Of a DNA stretch of 64,000 nt, positions 57,088-64,000 are shown piece after piece. Made by a program: the position numbers and the translations under genes. The DNA is from an uncultured Bacteroidia bacterium (GTDB lineage Bacteria > Bacteroidota > Bacteroidia > NS11-12g > UBA955), in contig CALSSY010000016.1 of NCBI GenBank assembly GCA_943789135.1, positions 1 to 64,000 of the forward strand, given 5' to 3'. Position 1 is the stretch's first letter. Every line of letters starts with the position of its first letter. The notes below the pieces were generated by a model. The model had not been told where the DNA came from. It saw only the letters and a list, made by a program, of their open reading frames with translations, and made no database searches.

Positions 57088-57224
57088 AGTTGTTTTCCTT
57101 TTTGTGGTTTATATTGACTTTATTATCAAGGGTTTTAGTTGAGTTTTGTTCTCAGGTTTATTTCCCTTTGATTTGTTGTTATTTGCTTTATTATTTGTTG
57201 CTAATTTGTACTTTTGATTTGCAT

Positions 57225-57244
57225 TAGCATCAAATAGCATCAAA
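57225..57244. repeat. Perfect 10-base tandem repeat (TAGCATCAAA x2) before the integrase
   Basis: TAGCATCAAA at 57225-57234 is repeated directly at 57235-57244, ending at the integrase ATG. TTTGAT at 57213-57218 pairs as an inverted repeat with the ATCAAA inside the first unit. It may be a binding site for the integrase or a repressor. Confidence 0.45.
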
Positions 57245-58379
57245 ATGAAGGTTCATTTAAGGCAAAGGAAACAAACAAGGGATGGTAGTATTAGTCTCTA
57301 CCTTGAAATATACAAGGGTACTGTAACAGACTCAACAGGGAAGTTGAAAACCTTGAGAGATTATGAATACTTAAATCTATACTTAGTTGATAATCCAAAG
57401 TCTCCTATTGATAAGCAAAATAATAAAGAGATATTAAGCTTAGCAGAAAGTATTAAAGCCAAGCGTGAACTTGAGATAAAAAATGGTCAATATGGATTTG
57501 CAAATGATTTTAAGCAGAATACAAACTTCATTGACTTCTTTGAAGATTTAATGGAGAAAAGAAAAGAGTCAAAAGGAAATTATGGAAACTGGGATAGTGC
57601 TTTAAAACACCTAAAGAAATTTGCTGGAAGTAAGGTGTTGTTCAGGGATATTGACCATTCATTTTGTGAAAACTTCAGGGATTATCTAAAGGACACTGCC
57701 ACTAAGTCAAGTGGTGAGAAATTATCATCTTCATCAGTATCTTCTTACTTTAATAAGTTTAGAGCTTCACTTAAGGAAGCAGTAAAGAAGAAAATCATTT
57801 TATCAAACCCTGCATTGGATGTTACTAATCCAAAAGTTGTTGAGAATAAACGGGAGTATTTGACCTTGGATGAATTGAAACAACTTGCAAAAACTGATTG
57901 TAGATATGATGTATTGAAAAGGGCTTTTATCTTCTCCTGTTTAACAGGTTTGAGATGGTCAGATATCAATAATTTAAAGTGGTCTGAAGTTAAGGAGTCA
58001 TCTAATGAATGTAGGATTGTTTTCCATCAGCAGAAAACAAAAGGACTCCAATATCTTGACCTTTCTCAGAACAGGCAAGAAGCTATCTTGGAGTGAGGAA
58101 GGGTTCTGAGGATAGGGTTTTTGCCGGGCTTAAGTACAGCAGTTACATGAATGTCGCAGTTGTCCAAATGGATTATGGGAGACTGGAATAACAAAGGATA
58201 TTACCTTTCATTGTGCCAGGCATACTTTTGCTGTGCTGCAGTTAACTTTAGGTACAGATATCTACACAGTTTCTAAGCTGCTTGGTCACTCTGAATTGAA
58301 AACGACACAGGTCTATGCCAATATCATTGATCAGAAAAAGAAAGAGGCTGTGAACAAGATCCCTAATATCAATATCTGA
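57245..58379 (+). pseudogene. Tyrosine recombinase (integrase), broken by several frameshifts
   Basis: The first frame (57245-58096, 283 residues) gives an arm-type DNA-binding start (MKVHLRQRKQTRDGSISLYLE), the SAM-like core-binding domain and the beginning of the catalytic domain with TGLRWSDINNLKW (catalytic Arg). It stops after EAILE. Further coding traces continue in other frames: RKGSEDRVFAGLKYSSYMNVA, then LSKWIMG, then ITKDITFHCARHTFAVLQL and LLGHSELKTTQVYANI, which supplies the HxxR box, GHS and the Tyr nucleophile. At least three shifts occur between 58085 and 58175, so this is a decayed gene, not a single sequencing error. The end overlaps the next ATG (TGATG). It is of the type found on Bacteroidota conjugative and mobilisable elements. 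Confidence 0.82.
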
Positions 58380-59074
58380 TGGCTAAAATAACCAACATAG
58401 GAGATTCTAATATGCGGGATGCTCTAAAAATGCTCATTGAACATTCACAATCTTATATAGATTATGCTAAAGAAAAATTAAAGACAATTCAAGATATAGA
58501 TGCAAAAATTGAATTTCTTGAAGAATTAAGGCATAAATACCTATCAGAGGATGTTTATTTCAATGCTGAAATTAGAGAGGCATCAGGAGTTGTTACAAAT
58601 GGAAGTCAAATATCTGAGGGGTTTGATAAATGGTGTGATTTGCAAATTGATTACTTAAGGAAAAAGAGCAAAACCAAAATAACTGATAAAAAAAGTTATT
58701 TATGGATTAGTGATAAAAATGAAATTACCCAATTATTTGATTTGCTCATCAAAAAGTATAAGTTGATTTCAGCTGACAATAACCTAGATGATTTTATTAC
58801 AGTATTTTCAAATTCAAAATTGTCGTTAATAAAACCAATTATGTGGCATGATAATAATGCCTCTGAGGTTCTATACTTTGTTCGGCGTTTGATAGAAACA
58901 AATCAAGTTGAAAATAACTCTCAAAAAATGGATTACAAAAAATTAGAGACTTGTTTTGTTAATTCAAGTAGTCAAAGGTTTAAAGTAAATTGGAAGCAGT
59001 TAAATAATACTCTAGAAGTCAATTTGTCTAAAAATAAACAATCAATAATTGATAGTATATTGTCTGAATTCTAA
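58379..59074 (+). CDS. RteC-like C-terminal domain protein
   Basis: This 231-residue protein starts with a helical stretch (about residues 1-60) and has a C-terminal region, residues about 110-231, that resembles the end of RteC, a regulator on Bacteroides conjugative elements: PIMWHDNNASEVLYFVRRLIET, KKLETCFVNSSSQRFKVNW and KNKQSIIDSILSEF. The match is by pattern and not strong enough to assign the excision-regulator function. It lies between the decayed integrase (one-base overlap) and the zinc-ribbon nuclease (one-base gap), so these genes are probably one transcript. Confidence 0.5.
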   Translation: MAKITNIGDSNMRDALKMLIEHSQSYIDYAKEKLKTIQDIDAKIEFLEELRHKYLSEDVYFNAEIREASGVVTNGSQISEGFDKWCDLQIDYLRKKSKTKITDKKSYLWISDKNEITQLFDLLIKKYKLISADNNLDDFITVFSNSKLSLIKPIMWHDNNASEVLYFVRRLIETNQVENNSQKMDYKKLETCFVNSSSQRFKVNWKQLNNTLEVNLSKNKQSIIDSILSEF

Positions 59075-59075
59075 G

Positions 59076-60998
59076 ATGCTGCTAAAAATAAAATACCCTG
59101 AATTGGCAATTGAATTTGATTCTAAAAAAAATATTGGAATAAATCTTAGTGAACTTACAATAGGTTCAAGTAGAAAAGTTTGGTGGTTGTGCAGAAATAA
59201 ACATAGTTGGGCTGCTGTTGTTCAATCTAGAACTCGTAACGGAGTAATTCATACTTGCCCTTATTGTAAAGGAATAAGACCTTCTAAGGAACGCAACTTT
59301 GCAACAGAAAACAAAAGTTTACTAAAATATTGGGATTATAAAAAAAATACATTGAAGCCAGAAGAGTTCACCCCCAAGAGTAATAAAAAAATTTGGTGGA
59401 TTTGCAGTGAAGGACATAGTTGGCAAAATTCAATTAAGAGAACTGTTTTACAAGAAGGGTGTTGCCCAATATGTAAAAAAAGAAAAACGGTTTCAGTAAT
59501 ATACAACTTGAAGGACAAGTATCCAGAGATTGCTAAATATTGGGATTATGATAAAAATACTAAAACTCCAGATAATTATACTCCATATAGTGGTAAGAAG
59601 GTCTGGTGGAAATGTGAAAATCATCATTCGTATTCTCAACCCATTGTAAGTAAAACTAGGAGTGGTTATGGTTGCCCAAAATGTAAAATAAAAGGCTCAA
59701 GAAATGAGATTAGGCTCTATTGTGAATTAGTTTCCCTTGGTTTGGATGTTAAGTTAAGGCACAAAATCAAATCTATCGAATTTGATATTTATTTGCCTGA
59801 TTTAAAGATCGCCATTGAGTATGATGGAGCTTATTATCATAAAAGAAGGAAAAAACAAGATTTAACAAAAAACCATTTTGCCAGCAATAATTCAATTTTT
59901 TTACATAGAGTAAGAGAGTATCCATTAGTCAAGTTGTCACCAAATGACCTAGTTGTTCCTAATGAATTGTTAACAAAAGAAGTTGTTGATGAAATATTTG
60001 AAAGTATCTTGACAGATAAAATTTCAAACATAGTATTACAAAATTATTTAAAGGTTCGTCATTTTGAAAATGAAAACCTTTATTTAAATGAGTTGAAATA
60101 TTTAATATTACCAAAAGATGAGGAATCAATAATAAACACTCATAGTTATCTTGAAAAGGAATGGGACTTTAAAAAAAACTATCCACTAACTCCTAATCAA
60201 TTTAGTCCAGGTTCAGAGCAAAAAATATGGTGGAAATGTGAATATGGACACTCATGGCTTTGTGCAATTGACAAAAGAACAGGTTCAAAAAGAGACGCCC
60301 CTCAGAGTTGTAGAATTTGTAATAATTCAATTGCACACAGTGATTATAATTTACAAACTGAAATATACGGTATAGATAATTTATGGGATTTTGATAAAAA
60401 TGATTTAAAACCAACCGATTACCTACCTACAAGTAATAAATCTGTTTATTGGAAGTGCTCTTTTGGTCATGAATTCAAGGCGTCAATTGTTTCTAGAATC
60501 AATCGTAAGACCAATGAAGTTAGAGAATGTATATATTGCAATGGAAGTGTTGCAAGTTCAGAAAATAACCTTTTCAAATTTTGTTCAGATGTAATCAATC
60601 ATTGGGATTATGATAAAAATAAAGATTTGACACCTGATTTAGTGTTGCCTTCAAGTAATAAGAAGGTTTGGTGGAAATGTAAGACTGGACATTCTTTTCA
60701 ACAAAGAATAATTGATAAAATAAATCCCAAAAACGGAAAAGTACGAACATGCAGGAAATGTGCAGAGAATAGGTGGACTGAAGAGAATAATTTAGGTAAA
60801 GTTTTCCCTTTCTTGCTAGAGGAATGGGATTATAACTTGAACAGTATTAATCCCTATTATATAACCCCCTATAGTTCTAAGCAAGTTTATTGGAAGTGTA
60901 AAAACGGACACTCTTTTCAAAGAGCACCATACCAAAGAGTTAGACGGAATTCGAAAAAGATGGTTCAATGTCCTAAATGCAGAGGATTGTCCAAATAG
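59076..60998 (+). CDS. Putative endonuclease embedded in seven zinc-ribbon modules
   Basis: The start follows the preceding stop after one base (TAAGATG); an ATG 27 bases upstream would overlap that gene. The 640-residue protein has seven repeats of about 70 residues, each W-D-x3-N, P-x-S-x-K-x-W-W-x-C-x3-H and C-x2-C. Zinc-ligand sets lie at 39/43/61/64, 110/114/130/133, 180/184/200/203, 388/392/412/415, 461/465/485/488, 535/539/559/562 and 608/612/632/635. This is the 'probable zinc-ribbon' (DUF4379) module. Between the third and fourth lies a restriction-nuclease-like domain (Glu211; FDIYLPDLKIAIEYDG with Asp237, Glu248 and Asp250; then LHRVREYPL), as in DUF559/Vsr-type nucleases. All ligands are intact. 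DNA cleavage is inferred; target and role are unknown. Confidence 0.8.
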   Translation: MLLKIKYPELAIEFDSKKNIGINLSELTIGSSRKVWWLCRNKHSWAAVVQSRTRNGVIHTCPYCKGIRPSKERNFATENKSLLKYWDYKKNTLKPEEFTPKSNKKIWWICSEGHSWQNSIKRTVLQEGCCPICKKRKTVSVIYNLKDKYPEIAKYWDYDKNTKTPDNYTPYSGKKVWWKCENHHSYSQPIVSKTRSGYGCPKCKIKGSRNEIRLYCELVSLGLDVKLRHKIKSIEFDIYLPDLKIAIEYDGAYYHKRRKKQDLTKNHFASNNSIFLHRVREYPLVKLSPNDLVVPNELLTKEVVDEIFESILTDKISNIVLQNYLKVRHFENENLYLNELKYLILPKDEESIINTHSYLEKEWDFKKNYPLTPNQFSPGSEQKIWWKCEYGHSWLCAIDKRTGSKRDAPQSCRICNNSIAHSDYNLQTEIYGIDNLWDFDKNDLKPTDYLPTSNKSVYWKCSFGHEFKASIVSRINRKTNEVRECIYCNGSVASSENNLFKFCSDVINHWDYDKNKDLTPDLVLPSSNKKVWWKCKTGHSFQQRIIDKINPKNGKVRTCRKCAENRWTEENNLGKVFPFLLEEWDYNLNSINPYYITPYSSKQVYWKCKNGHSFQRAPYQRVRRNSKKMVQCPKCRGLSK

Positions 60999-61083
60999 CT
61001 CTTTACCTTTACTTTACATTTTACATAGGTAAACCCATTTATTTTCCTTGTCTTCTAACCTTTGTATTGTAATTACATAAGAA

Positions 61084-61097
61084 GGACTTGCAAGTCC
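61084..61097. promoter_or_regulatory. 14-base perfect palindrome before the HTH gene
   Basis: GGACTTGCAAGTCC lies 19 bases upstream of the HTH protein ATG at 61117. It is a possible operator for that protein or another element regulator. Confidence 0.35.
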
Positions 61098-61116
61098 ATT
61101 TTAAAGCAATATTAAA

Positions 61117-61413
61117 ATGGAAACAACACAAAAAATTGAAGACAGATTAAGGAGGATAGAATCCTTACTGTTAAATCAGAAAACAGTTCTGAACTTTGAT
61201 GAAGTATCAGACTACACAGGGCTTTCAAAGAGTTACCTGTACAAACTAACTTGCAGTGCTGGGATACCTTGCTACAAGCCTAATGGGAAGCATATATATT
61301 TCAATAAACAAGAGATCGATTCTTGGCTTTTGAAAAATAGGAAAGCAACCATTGAGGAAATTCAAGACACTGCTTCTAATGTTATAACCTTAAAGAAAGG
61401 GGTTAGGTTATGA
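61117..61413 (+). CDS. Helix-turn-helix protein, excisionase (HTH_17) type
   Basis: This 98-residue DNA-binding protein contains a MerR/excisionase-like winged helix: LNFDEVSDYTGLSKSYLYKLTCSAGIPCYKPNGKHIYFNKQEIDSWL, residues about 26-72, with a coiled segment at the N-terminus. Such proteins are the standard excisionase or regulatory partners on Bacteroidota integrative elements. Its stop overlaps the next start (ATGA). With the integrase decayed, it may now act only as a repressor, or on another copy's integrase. Confidence 0.8.
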   Translation: METTQKIEDRLRRIESLLLNQKTVLNFDEVSDYTGLSKSYLYKLTCSAGIPCYKPNGKHIYFNKQEIDSWLLKNRKATIEEIQDTASNVITLKKGVRL

Positions 61414-61925
61414 TAGGGGCTTATTTTAAAATAGAATCTCTTAACCCTGAGACTAAAGCAAAGCACAATATTAAATCTAAAGATAGATTAGACTGTGTTA
61501 GCTGGGCAGGGGATTATAAAGGATTGACAAATTTTGTCAATAAGAAGGGACAACTTTACTTTTATAAAACTCCTTGCAGAGGGTTTGTTAATACTGACAG
61601 TAAAAGGTTAGCAGAATGGAGTCTTACTGGGAATGGGTTAAATCTATCAAGCATATATATAGATGATGTAGATTATCCTGAGATAGGATATGGATATCCC
61701 AATTCAAATAGATTATTAAGCAATGGGAAGCCTAATCCGCAATTTACGTTTAGGAATGATGCCTATCTATTTAGAATAAATAAAGACTATTCAGAGATTG
61801 AAATATTCATTATTCCTGATGGGAGAAATCTCATATCAAGTTACTATCAAATGATGATTGAGGGTGATTTTGATAAAGATATTAAAGAGTTGAAGAAATC
61901 CACATTTAGGTTCTTTAATTACTAA
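61410..61925 (+). CDS. Conserved-looking protein of unknown function
   Basis: No family is recognised. The 171-residue protein is soluble, without signal peptide or membrane segment. It is rich in Tyr, Asn and Lys and has well-spaced aromatic residues; the end (YLFRINKDYSEIEIFIIPDGRNLISSYYQMM) looks like two strands and a helix. It is translationally coupled to the HTH protein (4-base overlap) and precedes the replication initiator by 43 bases, suggesting a role in the element's maintenance, possibly as a replication accessory. That is context only. Confidence 0.55.
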   Translation: MIGAYFKIESLNPETKAKHNIKSKDRLDCVSWAGDYKGLTNFVNKKGQLYFYKTPCRGFVNTDSKRLAEWSLTGNGLNLSSIYIDDVDYPEIGYGYPNSNRLLSNGKPNPQFTFRNDAYLFRINKDYSEIEIFIIPDGRNLISSYYQMMIEGDFDKDIKELKKSTFRFFNY

Positions 61926-61968
61926 TTCTTTAGTAAGGTGTTTCTATTGACAGAATAAGTCAAATAAT

Positions 61969-62901
61969 ATGTATGATTCAGTTAATCTATGGTATCCTGC
62001 TAAATATGGCTTTAATCACAAAGAGATTAATACTATTGGGCAGTGCTTGGCAACTTCAGACAGTTATACAAATTCATTTGGTCAATTAACAATCAATGGG
62101 CATCTTAAAAACTACAAAGTAAGGATATCTGAGAAGGGAGTATCTTGTAAGGGAAGCCTGGCAAAATATTTCCTTTCAGATAACTTTCAAACATTAAACA
62201 AGTCAGACTCTAAAAGAGCATTGGAAAAGCTATCAGATGAATTACATATTTCAATGTTTCTGGCTGAGTTGAAGAGGGTAGATTTTGCCCAAAATTACAT
62301 TATGAACCATCCACCTGAAACCTATTATACTTCATTAGGGGACAGTCAGCACTATCAAAGATTGATACAACCAAAAAGCTTGTACTATTCAAATACTAAA
62401 AGAACAAAGTTGTTCTATAATAAGATTGCTGAGGGTAAGTCAAAAGGTGAGTTGCTTCCAGCTATATGGAAAGGTAAAAACATACTGAGGTATGAATTAA
62501 GGTTTTTGAATCGATTGTCTAAACAATTTGCAGAATCAGAGTTCATTGCAAGTAAGTTATTTGATGATAGATTTTACATATCCATTTTTGATAGATGGTA
62601 TAATGAATACAAAGAAATCACTAAGCTCAATAAATTCAACTTTAATACTGAAAATATGAACAGTCCTAAAGACTTTTGGAAGCAGTTAGAGTTACTGGCT
62701 ATCCATACAATAGGGAAGGATAAAATAATGGATGAGATAGAAAACCTGAGAAGGCAGAATGCTTTTGATAAGCCTGAATATTATTCAAGGATCAAAAAAG
62801 ATGTTAAAGCCATTTTAAGCTCATCTAAGCATACTGAACAAGATGAACTGATTACTGAATTAGATAAGAAAATCAAAGCCTCTAAAACTCATTACAGATA
62901 G
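61969..62901 (+). CDS. Phage/plasmid-type replication initiation protein
   Basis: This 310-residue protein has the pattern of the replication initiators found on small Bacteroidota integrative and plasmid-like elements (gene II/X-related): MYDSVNLWYPAKYGF at the start, then ISEKGVSCKGSLAKYFL, RVDFAQNYIM (containing an aspartate, as in HUH/rolling-circle types), QPKSLYYSNTKRTKLFYNKIAEGK with a conserved Tyr, and LRYELRFLNRLSKQF. Members nick and start rolling-circle replication in an excised circle. The function is assigned by resemblance, and the catalytic Tyr is not proven. An initiator on an integrated element suggests an autonomous circular stage. Confidence 0.68.
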   Translation: MYDSVNLWYPAKYGFNHKEINTIGQCLATSDSYTNSFGQLTINGHLKNYKVRISEKGVSCKGSLAKYFLSDNFQTLNKSDSKRALEKLSDELHISMFLAELKRVDFAQNYIMNHPPETYYTSLGDSQHYQRLIQPKSLYYSNTKRTKLFYNKIAEGKSKGELLPAIWKGKNILRYELRFLNRLSKQFAESEFIASKLFDDRFYISIFDRWYNEYKEITKLNKFNFNTENMNSPKDFWKQLELLAIHTIGKDKIMDEIENLRRQNAFDKPEYYSRIKKDVKAILSSSKHTEQDELITELDKKIKASKTHYR

Positions 62902-62928
62902 TCAAAACAGCATAATAACAGCATATAT

Positions 62929-63285
62929 ATGTCAAATCATCTTGAAAAATATCAATGGAAGAAAGGACAACAAAGTCCGCACCCTGAAGGGAGACCAAAA
63001 TCTCTAAAAACTATACTAAAGTCAGAGTATAGTTTAACTCAAACTCAATGTAATGATGCAATCTTGTCTATGCTAGGAATGACCAAATCAGAGATTGAAT
63101 CAGAAGTAAATAATCCTGAAACTCCAATGTTTAATAGAATAATAGCAAAGGCACTGCTAAAATCTTATCAGAATGGTTCGCTTTATGCAATTGAGAGCTT
63201 ATTAAATCGGTCACTAGGTTTGCCTAAACAACAGAGTGAAATTCAGATTGAAGAGAAGAAGATAGATGTGACATTGAATCTTTAA
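62929..63285 (+). CDS. DUF5681-like protein
   Basis: The 118-residue protein opens with the KWKKGQSGNPxGRPK-type motif, here YQWKKGQQSPHPEGRPKS (residues 8-25), which defines DUF5681, a family found on phages and mobile elements and sometimes near terminase small subunits. The rest is helical with a conserved MFNRIIAKALLKSYQNGSLYAIESLLNRSLG segment. It starts 27 bases after the replication initiator. No terminase, capsid or portal gene is visible, so this does not identify a prophage. Confidence 0.7.
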   Translation: MSNHLEKYQWKKGQQSPHPEGRPKSLKTILKSEYSLTQTQCNDAILSMLGMTKSEIESEVNNPETPMFNRIIAKALLKSYQNGSLYAIESLLNRSLGLPKQQSEIQIEEKKIDVTLNL

Positions 63286-63376
63286 TAGTGTAAAAACTAC
63301 AAGGATATAAGCACTATTTTTTTAGTTTATGATTTCTGAATTTATGTGTTTGGGGAAATATTATTACTTTAGTTCT

Positions 63377-64000
63377 ATGAAATTAAAACAGAGTTTGAAA
63401 TTTTTGGGTTTTTTGGCTTTTGGGGTTTGTTTCAGTTCTGCTAGTGCCCAAATAAATGCAATTACAGAAAAGGGTGATACCATATTGGTTTATGAAAATG
63501 GTACATGGAGTAAACCAAAAAAAGAAATAGAACCTACTACAATAGAATCAAATGTTGAAGTAGAAAAGGAAAAGGATGAGTTCTCTGGGGAAGTGAGTGT
63601 AACCACTGAGAATTGGGTGGCATTTGGCACTAATTCTACATACAATATGCTTAGTGGTTATGTATTTCAAAAGTCGACAGTGCCAGTATTTTATTTAATT
63701 TACACAGGTGATTTAGGGTGTATGTCACAATTTAGTTCTACAATGAAAGTGAAGTTGTCTTCAGGTGATATAATTGATTTTATACAAATGACTGATACCG
63801 AATGTGGGGAAAATGAGCTTGTAGGTTTTTTGGCGTGTACAAAAGATGATTTAAAGAATGATTACAAAAGCGTTATCGATGACAATCTCAAGTTATTAAA
63901 AGCATATGATTGGGAAACCATCAGAATACAGGGCACAGAGTATTACACCGATATTAAACCCAGAACTACAAGAAAGATTGAGAAACCTGAACAATTTTTC
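63377..64000 (+). CDS. Secreted protein of unknown function, cut by the window edge
   Basis: The frame starts at ATG 63377 and stays open to base 64000, 208 residues. The signal peptide (MKLKQSLKFLGFLAFGVCFSSASA) is followed by NAITEKGDTILVYENGTWS, a short motif common in exported proteins of Bacteroidota, a Glu/Lys-rich spacer and then a beta-rich region (YNMLSGYVFQKS, LIYTGDLGCMSQF). Four cysteines follow the signal peptide, at Cys115, Cys140, Cys151 and one within the signal. Family and true C-terminus are unknown. It sits 91 bases after the DUF5681 gene and may be cargo of the element or chromosomal DNA beyond it. Confidence 0.7.
   Translation, partial: MKLKQSLKFLGFLAFGVCFSSASAQINAITEKGDTILVYENGTWSKPKKEIEPTTIESNVEVEKEKDEFSGEVSVTTENWVAFGTNSTYNMLSGYVFQKSTVPVFYLIYTGDLGCMSQFSSTMKVKLSSGDIIDFIQMTDTECGENELVGFLACTKDDLKNDYKSVIDDNLKLLKAYDWETIRIQGTEYYTDIKPRTTRKIEKPEQFF

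Noticed and set aside
57225-57244. Start of a CRISPR array or longer tandem repeat
   Set aside because: Only two units, directly adjacent with no spacers, and none continue elsewhere in the window.
61003-61033. TTTACCT...AGGTAAA inverted repeat after the zinc-ribbon nuclease as a terminator
   Set aside because: The 7-base arms are about 16 bases apart and no T-run follows, so it is too weak to call.
62929-63285. Prophage indicated by the DUF5681 protein
   Set aside because: No terminase large subunit, portal, capsid or tail gene is visible; the family also occurs on non-phage elements.

Overview
The window comes from a member of the phylum Bacteroidota. The evidence is protein content and promoter grammar together: type IX secretion (T9SS) cargo with gliding-motility C-terminal domains, a PorV-family outer-membrane protein, a TonB-dependent receptor with a carboxypeptidase-regulatory N-terminal domain, a bacillithiol-pathway deacetylase, a YumC-type ferredoxin reductase and an M28 glutaminyl cyclase lipoprotein. 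Promoters follow the Bacteroidota consensus TTTG-N19-TAnnTTTG, several of them exactly. I cannot assign a genus. No rRNA, tRNA or CRISPR array was recognised.

Bases 1-34,200 are mostly housekeeping genes in short operons. They cover a tetrahydropterin synthase, cysteine desulfurase, agmatinase and EF-P (minus strand); a glycan transglycosylase; a ferredoxin reductase; an M28 cyclase - BshB1 - von Willebrand operon; YicC; a pair of erythromycin-esterase-like secreted proteins; PssA-PurE-DUF3109; UbiA-Def-RuvX; GroES-GroEL; an outer-membrane protein plus WaaA; an esterase plus alanine dehydrogenase; an LpxH-like phosphoesterase plus glycosyltransferase; proteases of families C1, M49 and S41; CcmB; and AccC with a 2-hydroxyacid dehydrogenase. 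The intergenic spaces are tiny. Many -7 boxes sit only 4-5 bases before the start codon, which suggests leaderless mRNAs.

Bases 35,255-53,600 form a cell-surface region. First comes an operon of TonB-dependent receptor, very large secreted protein and PorV-like barrel, closed by a strong terminator. GreA, a HIT protein and the DNA polymerase III delta' subunit follow. Next is an ECF sigma factor, overlapping a membrane protein that looks like an anti-sigma factor but carries a gliding-motility C-terminal domain. Last is a giant PKD-repeat T9SS type B protein with its own consensus promoter. Formate-tetrahydrofolate ligase (frameshifted) and MnmE end the chromosomal part.

From about 57,090 to the right edge the DNA becomes visibly more AT-rich and the gene content changes to a mobile element sitting just after mnmE. 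It holds a decayed tyrosine integrase, an RteC-like protein, a large putative nuclease embedded in seven zinc-ribbon modules, an excisionase-like HTH protein, a small conserved protein, a phage/plasmid-type replication initiator, a DUF5681 protein and a secreted protein cut by the window edge. The zinc-ribbon nuclease is the best candidate for an undescribed system.

Three genes are broken in this sequence: the von Willebrand protein and fhs by one extra base each, and the integrase by several shifts. The first two could be sequencing errors; the third looks like genuine decay.
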